64,000 nt of DNA from Flavobacterium faecale (GCF_003076455.1 NZ_CP020918.1:1922001-1986000); one strand, 5' to 3'. Shown: positions 1-9,656, counted from the first letter of the stretch. Made by a program: numbers and translations. Notes: generated by a model not told the origin, from the sequence alone.

Positions 1-276
1 GTACAACGTATTAAGTCTGAAGGAGATTATGAGGCTGCTAAATCTTTGGTCGAAAACTACGGAGTGAAAGTGGATCAAAAAATACATGCTGAAGTTATTG
101 AGCGTAACAAACAATTTCCGTCTGCGCCATACAGCGGTTTTGTAAATCCATTTTTGACACCAAAAGTAGATGCAAAAGGCGAAATACTTTCTATTGAAGT
201 GATTCAACCAAAAACGTTTGCTGAACAAATGTTGTATTATGCAAAAAACTTTAGTTTTTTGCCAGCAGTAAACTAG
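1..276 (+). CDS. Dipeptidyl-peptidase III-like metallopeptidase (M49), C-terminal fragment
   Basis: The reading frame is open from base 1 to the TAG at 274-276, so this is the last 91 codons of a gene that begins upstream; the in-frame TTG/ATG-like starts inside it are not real starts. The residues resemble the C-terminus of Bacteroidota peptidase family M49 (dipeptidyl-peptidase III, zinc enzymes removing N-terminal dipeptides), with the typical APYSGFVNP and FAEQMLYYAKNFSFLP segments. The HExxGH zinc motif would lie upstream and cannot be seen. The identification is by recognition of the tail only. A Rho-independent terminator follows at 368-415. Confidence 0.65.
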   Translation, partial: VQRIKSEGDYEAAKSLVENYGVKVDQKIHAEVIERNKQFPSAPYSGFVNPFLTPKVDAKGEILSIEVIQPKTFAEQMLYYAKNFSFLPAVN

Positions 277-367
277 ATCTCTTTGTTGTAGGCATTCATG
301 AAAAACACAAAAGAAATGAAGCCTTAGTATAAACAAGTAGCACTATAAAACGAGCTTAAATAAAAAG

Positions 368-415
368 AAAGGCTTTAGTCGAAATTCATATTGAATTTCA
401 GCTAAAGCCTTTTTT
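368..415 (+). terminator. Rho-independent terminator after the M49 gene
   Basis: A long hairpin pairs AAAGGCTTTAG with CTAAAGCCTTT, extended by an inner GAAATTCA/TGAATTTC stem, and ends in a T run. It sits between the plus-strand peptidase gene and the convergent gap gene and could act in both directions. Confidence 0.8.
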
Positions 416-472
416 ATTGTCGAAAGCAGAAAGTTATATTAGAAAAAAAACTTTGCTACCTGAAAAAGCGAA

Positions 473-1468
473 TTATTTTGAAGTGAACAAAATTAAATCA
501 ATTATGCGAGAAGAATAGCCAATTTCGTTATCATACCAACCCACCACTTTGACCATCTTTTCGATCACAGAGGTCAGTTGTGCATCAAACAAACACGAAT
601 GAGGGTTTCCTAAGATATCAACTGAAACGATTGGGTCCTCAGTATAATCCAAAATTCCTTTTAGGTTTGTTTGTGCTGCTTTTTCAAAAGCTTGGTTAAT
701 TTCTTCGATGCTTACTTTACGTTTTACATTAAAAGTAATATCAGTCAAAGAGCCATCTGGTACAGGTACGCGAATACCGCAACCTCCAAGTTTGTTGTCA
801 AGTTCTGGGAAAATTTTGGTCAACGCTTTGGCTGCCCCCGTAGTTGTAGGTACAATGGACTGACTAGCACCACGTGCGCGTCGCAAATCTCGATGCGGTT
901 GGTCATGCAAACTTTGGTCTGTTGTGTAGGAGTGTATAGTAGTAATGTACGCTTGCTCAATACCGCAAAGTTCCTCAATCACTTTGATCATAGGAGCCGC
1001 ATTATTGGTAGTACAACTTGCGTTAGATATAATAGTTTCCGTTCCATCAAGGATATGTTCGTTAACTCCTAATACTACCGTCTTTATGTTTTCTACTTCT
1101 GCAGGAGCAGAAAGAATCACTTTTTTGGCTCCAGCCAATATATGAGCATTAATGTCGTCAAAGGTTTTATATTTTCCGGTAGATTCAATAACATAATCAA
1201 GCTCCAGACTTTTCCAATCTAAATTAGAAATCGTTCGCTCATGAAAAAATAAATAATGAGTGTCATCTACAAAAAAGCCTGTTTCATCAGCGGTTACTTT
1301 ACTAGGTAAAACACCGTGAATGCTATCATACTTTAATAAATGCGCCATCGTTTTGGTATCGGCAATATCATTAATTGCGATAACTTCGATGCTTGGATGA
1401 TTGAGTAAAAGGCGAAATAGGTTTCGGCCAATACGTCCAAAACCATTTATAGCAATTCTTGTTTTCAA
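473..1468 (-). CDS. gap: Type I glyceraldehyde-3-phosphate dehydrogenase
   Basis: This 331-residue protein oxidises glyceraldehyde 3-phosphate to 1,3-bisphosphoglycerate in cytosolic glycolysis/gluconeogenesis. It has the Rossmann motif GFGRIGR at residues 9-15, an acidic residue at the end of the second strand (Asp34 in AIND), catalytic Cys152 in SNASCTTN, the general base His179 in TTIHSYT, and the C-terminal WYDNEIGYS motif. The residue four after the catalytic Cys, usually Cys in SNASCTTNC, is Asn here (SNASCTTNN), and the sequence differs from the most typical glycolytic enzyme, so it may be the second, gluconeogenic or alternative GAPDH that flavobacteria often carry. Transcribed alone; lipA lies 136 bases upstream on the same strand. 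Confidence 0.93.
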   Translation of the reverse strand: MKTRIAINGFGRIGRNLFRLLLNHPSIEVIAINDIADTKTMAHLLKYDSIHGVLPSKVTADETGFFVDDTHYLFFHERTISNLDWKSLELDYVIESTGKYKTFDDINAHILAGAKKVILSAPAEVENIKTVVLGVNEHILDGTETIISNASCTTNNAAPMIKVIEELCGIEQAYITTIHSYTTDQSLHDQPHRDLRRARGASQSIVPTTTGAAKALTKIFPELDNKLGGCGIRVPVPDGSLTDITFNVKRKVSIEEINQAFEKAAQTNLKGILDYTEDPIVSVDILGNPHSCLFDAQLTSVIEKMVKVVGWYDNEIGYSSRIIDLILFTSK

Positions 1469-1604
1469 AGAAGTAAGTTTAAAATTCGAGGCTTAATGCA
1501 TGTAAAAATACGGTAAACCTCGAGATATATTGTTGAAATTTTGGTCAAAACAGATTTCTATATGTATAAATTAAGAAGTGCCTATTTTGCTATCCCTAAT
1601 TTTT

Positions 1605-2474
1605 TTATAAAATGTGTTTTTGTGCCTTGTAAGAAGAACGAACTAGTGGGCCACTTTCAACATGACGGAAACCTAATTCCAAACCGTATTGTTCGTATTT
1701 TGCAAACTGTTCTGGCGTGATAAACTCTTTTACAGGCAAATGTTTTTTACTTGGTTGCAAATATTGACCAATAGTAACAACATCGACATTGGCATCGCGT
1801 AGGTCTCTCATAGTTTGGTAAACTTCTTCTTCTTGTTCACCCAGACCCAACATGATTCCAGATTTAGTTCTATTAATTCCTTTTTCTTTTAAATAACGTA
1901 AAACTTCAAGACTACGGTCATATTTGGCTTGGATACGTACTTCGCGAGTCAAGCGGCGTACGGTTTCCATGTTGTGTGAAACCACTTCTGGATTCGCTTC
2001 AACAATTCGATCAATATTACGTTCAATTCCTTGAAAGTCCGGAATCAAAGTCTCTAGTGTTGTGTTTGGGTTCATTCTGCGAATAGCCTTAACGGTTTCG
2101 ATCCAAATAATAGATCCTCCATCTTTCAAATCATCACGATCCACACTTGTAATTACAGCATGCTTGATATTCATGATTTTGATTGATCCCGCTACTTTTT
2201 CAGGTTCATCCCAATCTACAGTTTCAGGACGACCAGTTTTTACACCGCAAAACCCGCACGAACGCGTGCAAGTATTTCCAAGAATCATAAAAGTGGCAGT
2301 ACCTTCTCCCCAGCATTCACCCATATTCGGGCAGCTTCCAGAGGTACAAATCGTGTTCAAGCTATATTTATCAACCAAACCACGAAGTTCAGTATATTTT
2401 TTTCCTATTGGTAATTTTACTTTAAGCCATTTTGGTTTTGCAACAGGTGCAGTCGTATCTAAAACAGTTTCCAT
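1605..2474 (-). CDS. lipA: Lipoyl synthase
   Basis: A radical-SAM enzyme that inserts two sulfurs into protein-bound octanoyl groups to make lipoyl cofactors for 2-oxoacid dehydrogenases and the glycine cleavage system. At 289 residues it is the normal family length. Both iron-sulfur sites are visible: auxiliary cluster Cys43, Cys48 and Cys54 ([12 protein letters not shown]) and radical-SAM Cys69, Cys73 and Cys76 (CTRSCGFC). The C-terminal RSSYKA motif carries the conserved Ser that ligates the auxiliary cluster. The start Met fits the family N-terminus, and a TATCTTTG -7 box lies about 20 bases upstream. Confidence 0.96.
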   Translation of the reverse strand: METVLDTTAPVAKPKWLKVKLPIGKKYTELRGLVDKYSLNTICTSGSCPNMGECWGEGTATFMILGNTCTRSCGFCGVKTGRPETVDWDEPEKVAGSIKIMNIKHAVITSVDRDDLKDGGSIIWIETVKAIRRMNPNTTLETLIPDFQGIERNIDRIVEANPEVVSHNMETVRRLTREVRIQAKYDRSLEVLRYLKEKGINRTKSGIMLGLGEQEEEVYQTMRDLRDANVDVVTIGQYLQPSKKHLPVKEFITPEQFAKYEQYGLELGFRHVESGPLVRSSYKAQKHIL

Positions 2475-2492
2475 ATCATATTTTTGAGGCTA

Positions 2493-2500
2493 CAAAGATA
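2493..2500 (-). promoter_or_regulatory. Bacteroidota -7 box for lipA
   Basis: On the minus strand the sequence is TATCTTTG, a match to the Bacteroidota -7 consensus TAnnTTTG. No good TTTG -33 box is found 19 bases further up, so the promoter is supported by the -7 element only. Confidence 0.4.
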
Positions 2501-2555
2501 ATGAAACTTGATTTAAAAAGGCTGTTTAACTTTGGCTTGGTTTCCTAGAGATATG

Positions 2556-2589
2556 TTAAAAAAAAACAGCATCTGTTTGATGCTGTTTA
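2556..2589 (-). terminator. Rho-independent terminator after the energy transducer gene
   Basis: On the minus strand a 10-bp perfect stem (AAACAGCATC/GATGCTGTTT) with a 5-base loop is followed by a run of T. It lies about 100 bases beyond the stop of the TonB-like gene and before lipA, separating the two transcripts. Confidence 0.8.
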
Positions 2590-2685
2590 AGGGAGAATTC
2601 ATGTTTTCGAATTGATTTAAATCTATAAATCAGCTTAATTGTTTTGTATTCAGTTAAATACTGTTTTTATATCAAAGAGCCAACA

Positions 2686-3525
2686 TTAATACATTTGAAC
2701 AGAAATAGGCATACTGTACGCAGTACGAACGGGTTCTTTATTAATTATTCCGGGAGTCCATTTTGTTTTTAATGATTTCAATACTCGAATGGCTTCCTTA
2801 TCTAGGCCGTATCCAGGATTGTTTTTTACTTGAATATCGGTCATCGATCCATCTTTTTCTACAACAAAATAAACCATAATGCGTACCATTTTTTCCTCAT
2901 TAATTTCTGGAGTTTCAAAAGTACGACCTACATAATTGTAGAATTTTTCGATTCCACCAGGAAAAGCAGGAAGTTTGTCTAGAGCTGCTGTTGTAGCAAT
3001 TTTGTCTCCATAACCAGGTGACGTAGTAGTTCCTGTGGCCTCTGGGGTAGTTGCTCCTTTGTATATTGTTGGTTTGTCGCCAATAATTGCATTAGGATCT
3101 ATTGATGACGTCGGAATAAGGTCTGTTTTTGGAACATCAGCAGTAGCGAGATCGGCTTGAACAACAATGGGATGCGCGAGACTTTTGGCGACTATTTTCT
3201 CTGTAACTACCTGTGGTTTTACCTTTGGTACGATTGCTTTTGCTTCAGGTTGTACCTCCGTTGGTGGCGGTGTAAAGCGCACGGGGATGATCGGGCGGTC
3301 AATAGTTGGCGGTGCTATTTCTACAGGATCATTTAGTAGGAGATCAAAACTTTGCAAAACTTTTGGCACAGCAAATACTAGCGCACAAATTGAAATACTG
3401 ATCAATAAAGCCATAAATGATGTTTTTGCACTTTCTTGGCGTAGTTGGAACGCTCCGTACTCTTTGTTTCTGTTTTCGAATACTAGATTAATCCAGTTTG
3501 ATTCGTAGATACTTGATTTTGACAT
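2686..3525 (-). CDS. TonB-family energy transducer protein
   Basis: A 279-residue protein with the standard TonB-like order: short cytoplasmic N-terminus containing the Bacteroidota motif NRNKEYGAFQLR (about 18-29), one membrane helix (about 35-55), a proline-rich periplasmic stretch with many PP/PxP and Lys-Pro segments (about 70-170), and a C-terminal TonB domain (about 185-279) starting at PAFPGGIEKF and ending MPISVQM. These proteins carry the proton-motive force from ExbB/ExbD to outer-membrane receptors. No exbB/exbD lies next to it. The gene follows a TonB-dependent receptor on the same strand after about 205 bases, so a functional pairing is plausible but not shown. Confidence 0.9.
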   Translation of the reverse strand: MSKSSIYESNWINLVFENRNKEYGAFQLRQESAKTSFMALLISISICALVFAVPKVLQSFDLLLNDPVEIAPPTIDRPIIPVRFTPPPTEVQPEAKAIVPKVKPQVVTEKIVAKSLAHPIVVQADLATADVPKTDLIPTSSIDPNAIIGDKPTIYKGATTPEATGTTTSPGYGDKIATTAALDKLPAFPGGIEKFYNYVGRTFETPEINEEKMVRIMVYFVVEKDGSMTDIQVKNNPGYGLDKEAIRVLKSLKTKWTPGIINKEPVRTAYSMPISVQMY

Positions 3526-3730
3526 AATTCATTTTGGTATTAATGGTTAAGTAAGAATCAAGTCATAGGCAGGTGCTTTTATTTTTTAACGCATTATTAA
3601 GAAAAATATTGTTTAGGTTATCAAAAAAAGATAAGAATAATTTAGGTATTATGTTAAAAGGTAGATGAAATAAAAATAGACTCATACTATTGGATAGATG
3701 CGTCTATTGAAGTTAGATAATTGAAATTAG

Positions 3731-6700
3731 TTAAAAAGCATACTTTAACCCAATTTGGATTTGAAAAGGGTTTCCTGAAAGAGAAGGTAGTCCAGAGTTG
3801 TTTACTCTATAATTATATTGCTGTTTTGAACTGTCGAATCCAGGTATTGCAGCAGTTGTACCAGCAGCAGGAGTACCTAAGGCGTAAAGTGATTGCGTAC
3901 CTAATGATTTATTAACTCCCCATTCTTTTTTCAGTAAGTTTGCTACATTAAAAATATCAGTAGTAAATTCTAAAAATTGCTTTTTGCTTAATGTAATTTT
4001 TTTGCTGATTCGTACGTCTACAATTCCGTAGAAATTATTTATTCCCCCGTTTCGTTCTGCTATTTTCCCAGAATATTTATTGATATAGTCCTTAATACTT
4101 TGACTAGCGTTTGGGTTATCTAGAATGGTTTGTAGTCCTGTCTTAATATTTTGCGGTGTGTTTGGACTGTTTTTATCAAATATATAAGCTAAATCATTTG
4201 ATGCAGAAACAAAATCTCCATTGGTATTTCCTCCAGAAAGTAAGCTGTAGCGTGTGCCTCCAATACCAGAATAGCGGATACCTACATTAAATCCGTAAAA
4301 TGTTGGTAGTGTTCCATAAAGAACAACTTTATGCCTGAATTGATTATCAGAATAACTCATTTTACTTAAATCTCTAGGGTTGTCTTTTACAGGCAGGACT
4401 AGTGTTGCTGTATTTGCAACATTTCCGTTATAGGATGTGTTATCTTTTGTATCATTTAATGTATAGCTAAAAGAGATTTCACCCTCTTTAAAATAGCGAT
4501 ATGTAGCGTCTACAACCATGGCAAATTGATTCACTTTCCCTTCACTAACTAATTCTAGAACTCTACCTATTTTATTACTAATTCTTCCTTGAAGCCAATC
4601 TCCAGCTCCGTTTGCTGGTATTGTGCTTGCTGGTACGTATACACCACGATTATCTTCGTTGGCCAATGTGAAAAAAGGTGTATTAACCATGTTACGGTCT
4701 ACATACGTATAGTTATTTCGTGCTAAAGTTGCGTATCCTGCAATTCCAGCTCTAAATTTATCAGTGAAGAAATGAGAAAAAGAGATGTTTGATTTGTAAA
4801 CCACTGGGACTTTTGTATTGGTTCCGGTATAATTTATAGTAGGCAATTGAAAAGCATCTAGTGTTGGGATGCTAGCATAATTATTTCTGTAGTCTGAAAA
4901 GTTAGGAACGGGAATGTTGGGAGCGCGGACATCAACTGTTGCTGTATGATTTCCATCAAAATATAAATTATTGATGATGGCATAGTTATTTAAGTCAGAT
5001 GCAAATATACCACCTCCAAAACGTAAATAATTTTTGTGATTTTCCTTTACATCCCAAGTGAATTGTATTCTTGGTTGAATGATAGCCGATTGTAGCTCAT
5101 TATCTGTACGAATGTTTAGTTCATCAAAAACCAATTTGTTAAATGTTGCAGTTGGATATTTTGAATAGTCAAAGCGTAAACCCAATGTCATATCTAGTCC
5201 TGTTGCAATTTTTGTTTGCAGTTGTCCGTAAATTCCAGCGTTCAAAATATTAGATACAACAGTTGGATCGTTTACCAAAGGTACTTCTCTGTAATATCTG
5301 TATGGCGTCAAATTATCAAAATTTGCTACACTATTAAAATGGAAACGTCCATTTACTTCGCTTCCATACAATGATTTAGAATTTGTCTGCATCAGGTCAA
5401 TTCCAAATGTATATTTAACTTTGTCGGTATTAAAATATAAGTTGTCAATAATTTGAAAAACGTTATTTGTGAATTTTTCCTGTGCAAATCGATGACCTCC
5501 AATTTCGATGTTGGTAGTTTTTACAGCTCCATCAATAGTAGATGATACATTTTCAACTATGGCTCTAGGGATATTGTAAGATGGTAATTGATCACCAGGA
5601 CTACTATCTTGGTAGGTATGTAAGTGTTGTAGCTTCAATTCATTGGTAAATCTACTGTTAACCTTTGTTCTTAAAGAAGCCAAAAGACTATTGTCTAGAT
5701 TTAAGTCATTGCCATAAGATTCATACAGATTGATAGTAGTATTGTCTTGCAGTCCTAATTTATTATTATCGTACGTAAAGTTATTACGAACAGTCAATAA
5801 ATTAGAATCATTTATTTGCCAGTCCAAACGTGCAAATGCTGCATCAGAATTTCTTTTTTTATCAAAGGTTCCATACTGCGGTAAGCTTGATACTCCGTAT
5901 TTATTTCTAGCTATAGTCACAAAATTATCCAATGTTTCTCCAGTGATATTAAATCGAAGTTCATCTGCTTTAGATTGTACGTCAGCAATAATAAGTGGTC
6001 GAGAATCATTTTGGTGATCCCATGCTACAAAAAAGTGTAGTTTATCTTTGATAATTGGTCCTCCCAAAGTAAAGCCGTATTGTGTTGTAGAAAAATTATT
6101 TTTACGTCTGTTACCTCTAATATCGTATCCACTAGAAAGCCAATCTGCGCGATTGTATACGAACATGCTTCCGCTAAGATCATTTGTTCCTGATTTTGTA
6201 ACAGCACTAACGGTTCCTCCACCACTTCGACCATAGGCTACGTCGTATTGATTTGTAACTACCTTGAATTCTCGAACAGCTTCAATTGAAATAGAATAAG
6301 GTGCACCGCTACGGCTAGTCGTGGATCCTGCTGAGGTTGGGTTTTTTGCATTCATACCATCTAGGGTATAGTTTGTAGACGAGGCAAGTTGTCCAGAGAT
6401 AGTACCGCCACTGCTTAGGGGGGATAAATCCATTAGACTTGTAAAATTACGACCATTCACGGGTAATGCATTTATAAGTTTTGAGCTCACAGCAGTTGCT
6501 CCACCTAGATTTGCTGTTTTGTTTTTCAAACCGCGGCCAACTATTTCTACAACTTCCAAATTTTGAGTTTGACTTTGCATTTCTATTTCAATATTGATGA
6601 CGTCTCCTTGGTTTAGTGAGTAACCTGAACGTTGTTGCTCACCAAATGGAGCTGCATCTACACTTACGGTGTAAGGACCACCAAGCGGTAGTTCTTTAAA

Positions 6701-6907
6701 GGTAAATATTCCATTAAAATTAGACAAAGTACTAATGTTAAAACCAGTTGATTGATTTTTGATTAAGACTTTGGCATTTTTAATCGGTTCTGAATTAGTA
6801 CCAAGCACAATTCCTGTAATAGAAGCTTGAGTTGTTTGTCCTATACTATTGGAACAAGTAAAAAAGACTAAAAAAATAGTCAATAAATGTAGGTGTAATT
6901 GTTTCAT
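3731..6907 (-). CDS. Oar-like TonB-dependent outer membrane receptor
   Basis: A 1058-residue outer-membrane protein. It has a signal peptide (about 1-23, cleavage near SIGQ), an N-terminal carboxypeptidase-regulatory-like beta-sandwich (about 28-110, ASITGIVLGTNSEPIKNAKVLIKN), a plug domain containing ALPVNGRNFTSLMDLSP and the TonB-dependent-receptor segment FKVVTNQYDVAYGRSGGGTVSAVTKSG (about 215-240), then a long beta-barrel ending in aromatic LKYAF, typical of BAM substrates. Members of this group import unknown large substrates or act as adhesion/export-linked porins (Oar of Myxococcus). No SusD partner is adjacent, so it is not a classical polysaccharide-utilisation SusC. The substrate cannot be inferred. 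Confidence 0.9.
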   Translation of the reverse strand: MKQLHLHLLTIFLVFFTCSNSIGQTTQASITGIVLGTNSEPIKNAKVLIKNQSTGFNISTLSNFNGIFTFKELPLGGPYTVSVDAAPFGEQQRSGYSLNQGDVINIEIEMQSQTQNLEVVEIVGRGLKNKTANLGGATAVSSKLINALPVNGRNFTSLMDLSPLSSGGTISGQLASSTNYTLDGMNAKNPTSAGSTTSRSGAPYSISIEAVREFKVVTNQYDVAYGRSGGGTVSAVTKSGTNDLSGSMFVYNRADWLSSGYDIRGNRRKNNFSTTQYGFTLGGPIIKDKLHFFVAWDHQNDSRPLIIADVQSKADELRFNITGETLDNFVTIARNKYGVSSLPQYGTFDKKRNSDAAFARLDWQINDSNLLTVRNNFTYDNNKLGLQDNTTINLYESYGNDLNLDNSLLASLRTKVNSRFTNELKLQHLHTYQDSSPGDQLPSYNIPRAIVENVSSTIDGAVKTTNIEIGGHRFAQEKFTNNVFQIIDNLYFNTDKVKYTFGIDLMQTNSKSLYGSEVNGRFHFNSVANFDNLTPYRYYREVPLVNDPTVVSNILNAGIYGQLQTKIATGLDMTLGLRFDYSKYPTATFNKLVFDELNIRTDNELQSAIIQPRIQFTWDVKENHKNYLRFGGGIFASDLNNYAIINNLYFDGNHTATVDVRAPNIPVPNFSDYRNNYASIPTLDAFQLPTINYTGTNTKVPVVYKSNISFSHFFTDKFRAGIAGYATLARNNYTYVDRNMVNTPFFTLANEDNRGVYVPASTIPANGAGDWLQGRISNKIGRVLELVSEGKVNQFAMVVDATYRYFKEGEISFSYTLNDTKDNTSYNGNVANTATLVLPVKDNPRDLSKMSYSDNQFRHKVVLYGTLPTFYGFNVGIRYSGIGGTRYSLLSGGNTNGDFVSASNDLAYIFDKNSPNTPQNIKTGLQTILDNPNASQSIKDYINKYSGKIAERNGGINNFYGIVDVRISKKITLSKKQFLEFTTDIFNVANLLKKEWGVNKSLGTQSLYALGTPAAGTTAAIPGFDSSKQQYNYRVNNSGLPSLSGNPFQIQIGLKYAF

Positions 6908-7132
6908 AAATTGTTGTTGTTTTTCAGAAGCAAAGAAATCAACTTACAAAAAATCATATGTTACTTTAAAAATAAATAAAGGATATGATTGTTAAATAAA
7001 AACTAAGAATCACTACTAAATTACTTAATGACAATGTCATTTATTAAAGTACGAATCACTTTAGATAATTAATTCTTAACATAAGCATGTATCGTTAAAC
7101 CTACTTTTAAGGCTTAATTTAATTAATTATTT

Positions 7133-7882
7133 ATGAAAGTTTGTAACATCCTAGTAGCATGTATATGTGCGTTGTTTTTTTTTAATTGTTCTTCCAATCA
7201 TCTCATTGTATGCGGTCATCGAGGGGCGATGGGACATGCAACAGAGAATACAATTGCATCGATAAAAAAAGGAATAGAGTTGAAAGCTGATATGCTAGAG
7301 ATAGATGTTTTTAAAATCAAAACTGGCGAAATTGTGGTATTTCATGATGATACAATGGAAAGAATTACAAATGGAACAGGAAAGATTGAAGATTACAATT
7401 TTGTAGACTTACGAAAAGTGTTGATAGAAGGAAAACATCAAATACCAACTTTAGAGGAAGTTATTTTGGCTATCGATAGAAAAGCAGTTCTCAACATTGA
7501 ATTGAAAGGTGAGAATACTGCAAGTGACACCTATGCTATAATTGAAAAATTTAAAGGAAAAGGTTGGAAAGAGAGTGATTTTTTTATTTCAAGCTTTCGA
7601 AAAGGTGAATTGGTAAAAATGAGAGCGCTAAATAATTCTATAGCTATCGGTTTATTAACCTACCAAGAGCCAATTGATCAAGTTTTGAAAAACGCGAAGG
7701 AGGTTAAAGCTCAAGCTATAAATCCCTATTATAAAACGTTGACCAAAGAGGATGTACTTACTATGAAAGCAAACAAATACAAAGTAATTCCATGGACTGT
7801 AAATGATTCTTTAGATATTAAAAATATGAAGGATATGAAGGTGTCTGGAATTATTACAAACTTCCCTGAGCGAGTAAGGTAG
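7133..7882 (+). CDS. Glycerophosphodiester phosphodiesterase lipoprotein
   Basis: A 249-residue GDPD-family TIM barrel that hydrolyses glycerophosphodiesters to glycerol 3-phosphate and an alcohol. Catalytic and metal residues are in place: His29-Arg30 in CGHRGAMGHATENT, Glu56 and Asp58 in LEIDVF, and His71 in FHDDT; ELKGE and the C-terminal WTVND also fit. The N-terminus is a lipoprotein signal with lipobox Cys19 (FFFNCSS), so it should sit in the periplasm on a membrane anchor. The gene stands alone, divergent from the TonB-dependent receptor and followed by a terminator. Confidence 0.92.
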   Translation: MKVCNILVACICALFFFNCSSNHLIVCGHRGAMGHATENTIASIKKGIELKADMLEIDVFKIKTGEIVVFHDDTMERITNGTGKIEDYNFVDLRKVLIEGKHQIPTLEEVILAIDRKAVLNIELKGENTASDTYAIIEKFKGKGWKESDFFISSFRKGELVKMRALNNSIAIGLLTYQEPIDQVLKNAKEVKAQAINPYYKTLTKEDVLTMKANKYKVIPWTVNDSLDIKNMKDMKVSGIITNFPERVR

Positions 7883-7922
7883 TAACGTTCTAAAAAGATA
7901 TCAGAAAGGATAAAAGTACAGA

Positions 7923-7953
7923 AACAGTCAAAAATATATTGGCTGTTTTTTTT
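7923..7953 (+). terminator. Terminator after the glycerophosphodiesterase gene
   Basis: AACAGTCA pairs with TGGCTGTT (one G-T wobble) around an AT loop and runs into eight T. It lies 40 bases after the stop codon. Confidence 0.65.
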
Positions 7954-7968
7954 GTTTATAATTACAGC

Positions 7969-8520
7969 TTACCTCTTATCCCTAATAATTTCTGCCAGTA
8001 ATTTTTTCGCTCGAAGTAGTTTTACCTTCACATTGTTTAGAGGTTCGTCAATGGTAGTGGCGATTTCTTGGTAACTCATTTCTTGAAAGTAACGAAGCTG
8101 AATCACCTCTTGGTAATGAGGTTTTAATTCCTTGATGTAGCGCAAGAGTTGCGACAGATTTTGTTCTGTAATAAGTTCATCCTCCGCAGATGGAGTGGTG
8201 TCGGCAATATTGTATGCTTTTTGGTCTTCTTTCTCGGTAATTTCTACAAAAAGACTTGCTTTGTTTTTTCGTAACAAATCAATATGCACATTTTTTGCAA
8301 TACTGATTAACCAAGTGTTAAATTGAAATTCTGGATTATAGGTAGCGATTTTATCAAAAGCTTTAGAAAAGGTTTCGATAGTGATATCCTCGGCATTAGT
8401 TTCGTTTTCGGTACGTTTGAGCATGAAGCCATAGACCTCATTCCAATAAAAATTCAATAGATAGGTAAAGGCCGTTTGGTCGCCTAGTTTTGCTTTGTCT
8501 ATTTGCTTTTTTATTTCCAA
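7969..8520 (-). CDS. Sigma-70 family (ECF-type) RNA polymerase sigma factor
   Basis: An RNA polymerase sigma factor of the short ECF kind. Region 2 is seen in NAEDITIETFSKAFDKIATY and FNTWLISIAKNVHIDLLRKN, and region 4 in LRYFQEMSYQEIATTIDEP with the recognition helix NNVKVKLLRAKKLL. The longest frame begins at 8601, but that puts its first 27 residues inside the upstream glycosyltransferase gene and they look unlike a sigma N-terminus. I prefer the TTG at 8520, giving 183 residues starting LEIKKQIDKAKLGDQ; it overlaps the glycosyltransferase stop by ten bases and implies translational coupling. No anti-sigma gene is adjacent. Confidence 0.88.
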   Translation of the reverse strand: MEIKKQIDKAKLGDQTAFTYLLNFYWNEVYGFMLKRTENETNAEDITIETFSKAFDKIATYNPEFQFNTWLISIAKNVHIDLLRKNKASLFVEITEKEDQKAYNIADTTPSAEDELITEQNLSQLLRYIKELKPHYQEVIQLRYFQEMSYQEIATTIDEPLNNVKVKLLRAKKLLAEIIRDKR

Positions 8521-9617
8521 TGCACGGGTTTTGAGAGAATATTTCGGATAAAGATATTCATTTGCAACAAAATTAGTGCTAATTCTACCACTGGGAACCA
8601 AAATTTAATATCATTTTCTTTCAATTTTCTGGCAGTAGACCCAACAATCGTCCAAGCTGCAATGTACCTAGCAACGACCAAACCTACTACAATCATCCAT
8701 TGAAACTGCCATGATAGTAATATAATTGCGGTTGTGAAAAATAAAAACTGTGAGCTATAAAAAATACCTAACTGAATCTTGTCAATCGTTTTGTAGTGAT
8801 TTGCAGTCGATACATGTCTGCGTTTTTGAATAAACCACTCTTTGTACGTCGTCTTCGGTTTCGAATAAGTAAAACTCTCTGGCGTATAAGCAATCGTGGT
8901 GTTTTCTGAATGTGCGGCTTCATTTATAAATAAATCATCATCTCCAGAACGAATCTGAATATGATTGATAAAACCGTTTACATTAAAAAATTCTTCCTTT
9001 TTGTAGGCAAGGTTACGCCCTACACCCATATACGGATGACCTGCTTTTGCCCAAGACAAATATTGCACCGCCGTAAGTACGGTTTCAAAACGGATAATTT
9101 TATTTAAAAATGATTTTGATATTTTTTCATATCCACCATAGCCCAAAACTATCGTCTTGTGCATGGTAAACTGCGAAGTCATTGCAGTAATCCAATCTTT
9201 TGAGGTAGGGTAGCAATCGGCATCAGTAAAAAGTAAATAGTCTTTTTTTGCCGACTTGATTCCGAGTGTCAAAGCATATTTTTTATTACCCCAAAAAGCT
9301 TCGTTGTTTTGTACTTTTACGAGTCGCACATTTTCGTATTGTTTTTCAAAAGCTTCAAAAACCTCTAGTGTGTTATCGCTAGAAGCATCGTCGATTAATA
9401 CAATCTCAAAGTCGGGATAGTTCTGCTCAGCTAATAATGGCACAAATGCAAGAGCATTTTCTTCTTCGTTTTTTGCACATACAATAACGGAAACTGGAAT
9501 TCTCTTTGGTGTTATTTTTTGCGCTTTCGCGAAAGCAAAATTGCTAAAAATGCCTAAATAATACACTAATTGAACAACAACAATAAAGATGAAAAAGTAA
9601 AGTAATAGTATAAGCAT
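8511..9617 (-). CDS. Membrane glycosyltransferase, family 2
   Basis: A 368-residue GT2 enzyme, probably adding sugars to a lipid or polysaccharide at the cytoplasmic membrane. There is an N-terminal membrane helix (about 3-25), a GT-A fold beginning PVSVIVCAKNEEENA, the nucleotide-sugar motif IDDASSDNT, a DxD metal motif in LLFTDADCYP, the acceptor-region QxxRW-like motif in FIQKRRHVST, and two or three C-terminal membrane helices (about 285-350). The acceptor is unknown. It forms a tight pair with the sigma factor gene downstream. Confidence 0.88.
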   Translation of the reverse strand: MLILLLYFFIFIVVVQLVYYLGIFSNFAFAKAQKITPKRIPVSVIVCAKNEEENALAFVPLLAEQNYPDFEIVLIDDASSDNTLEVFEAFEKQYENVRLVKVQNNEAFWGNKKYALTLGIKSAKKDYLLFTDADCYPTSKDWITAMTSQFTMHKTIVLGYGGYEKISKSFLNKIIRFETVLTAVQYLSWAKAGHPYMGVGRNLAYKKEEFFNVNGFINHIQIRSGDDDLFINEAAHSENTTIAYTPESFTYSKPKTTYKEWFIQKRRHVSTANHYKTIDKIQLGIFYSSQFLFFTTAIILLSWQFQWMIVVGLVVARYIAAWTIVGSTARKLKENDIKFWFPVVELALILLQMNIFIRNILSKPVHWK

Positions 9618-9648
9618 CGGATTTTATAAAGTTATTTTAAATCGAGTG

Positions 9649-9656
9649 CAAAGGTA
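9649..9656 (-). promoter_or_regulatory. Bacteroidota -7 box for the glycosyltransferase/sigma pair
   Basis: Minus-strand TACCTTTG matches TAnnTTTG about 32 bases upstream of the start codon. Nineteen bases further up the sequence is TTTA, one mismatch from the TTTG -33 element. This separates the pair from the murB operon. Confidence 0.4.

Noticed and set aside
671..1145. Plus-strand frames inside gap, and similar opposite-strand frames in lipA, the TonB receptor, mutL and the T9SS genes
   Set aside because: They are shadows of strongly supported genes and have no family features.
3731..6907. Polysaccharide utilisation locus around the TonB-dependent receptor
   Set aside because: No SusD-like gene, glycoside hydrolase or sugar regulator is adjacent; the receptor is Oar-like.
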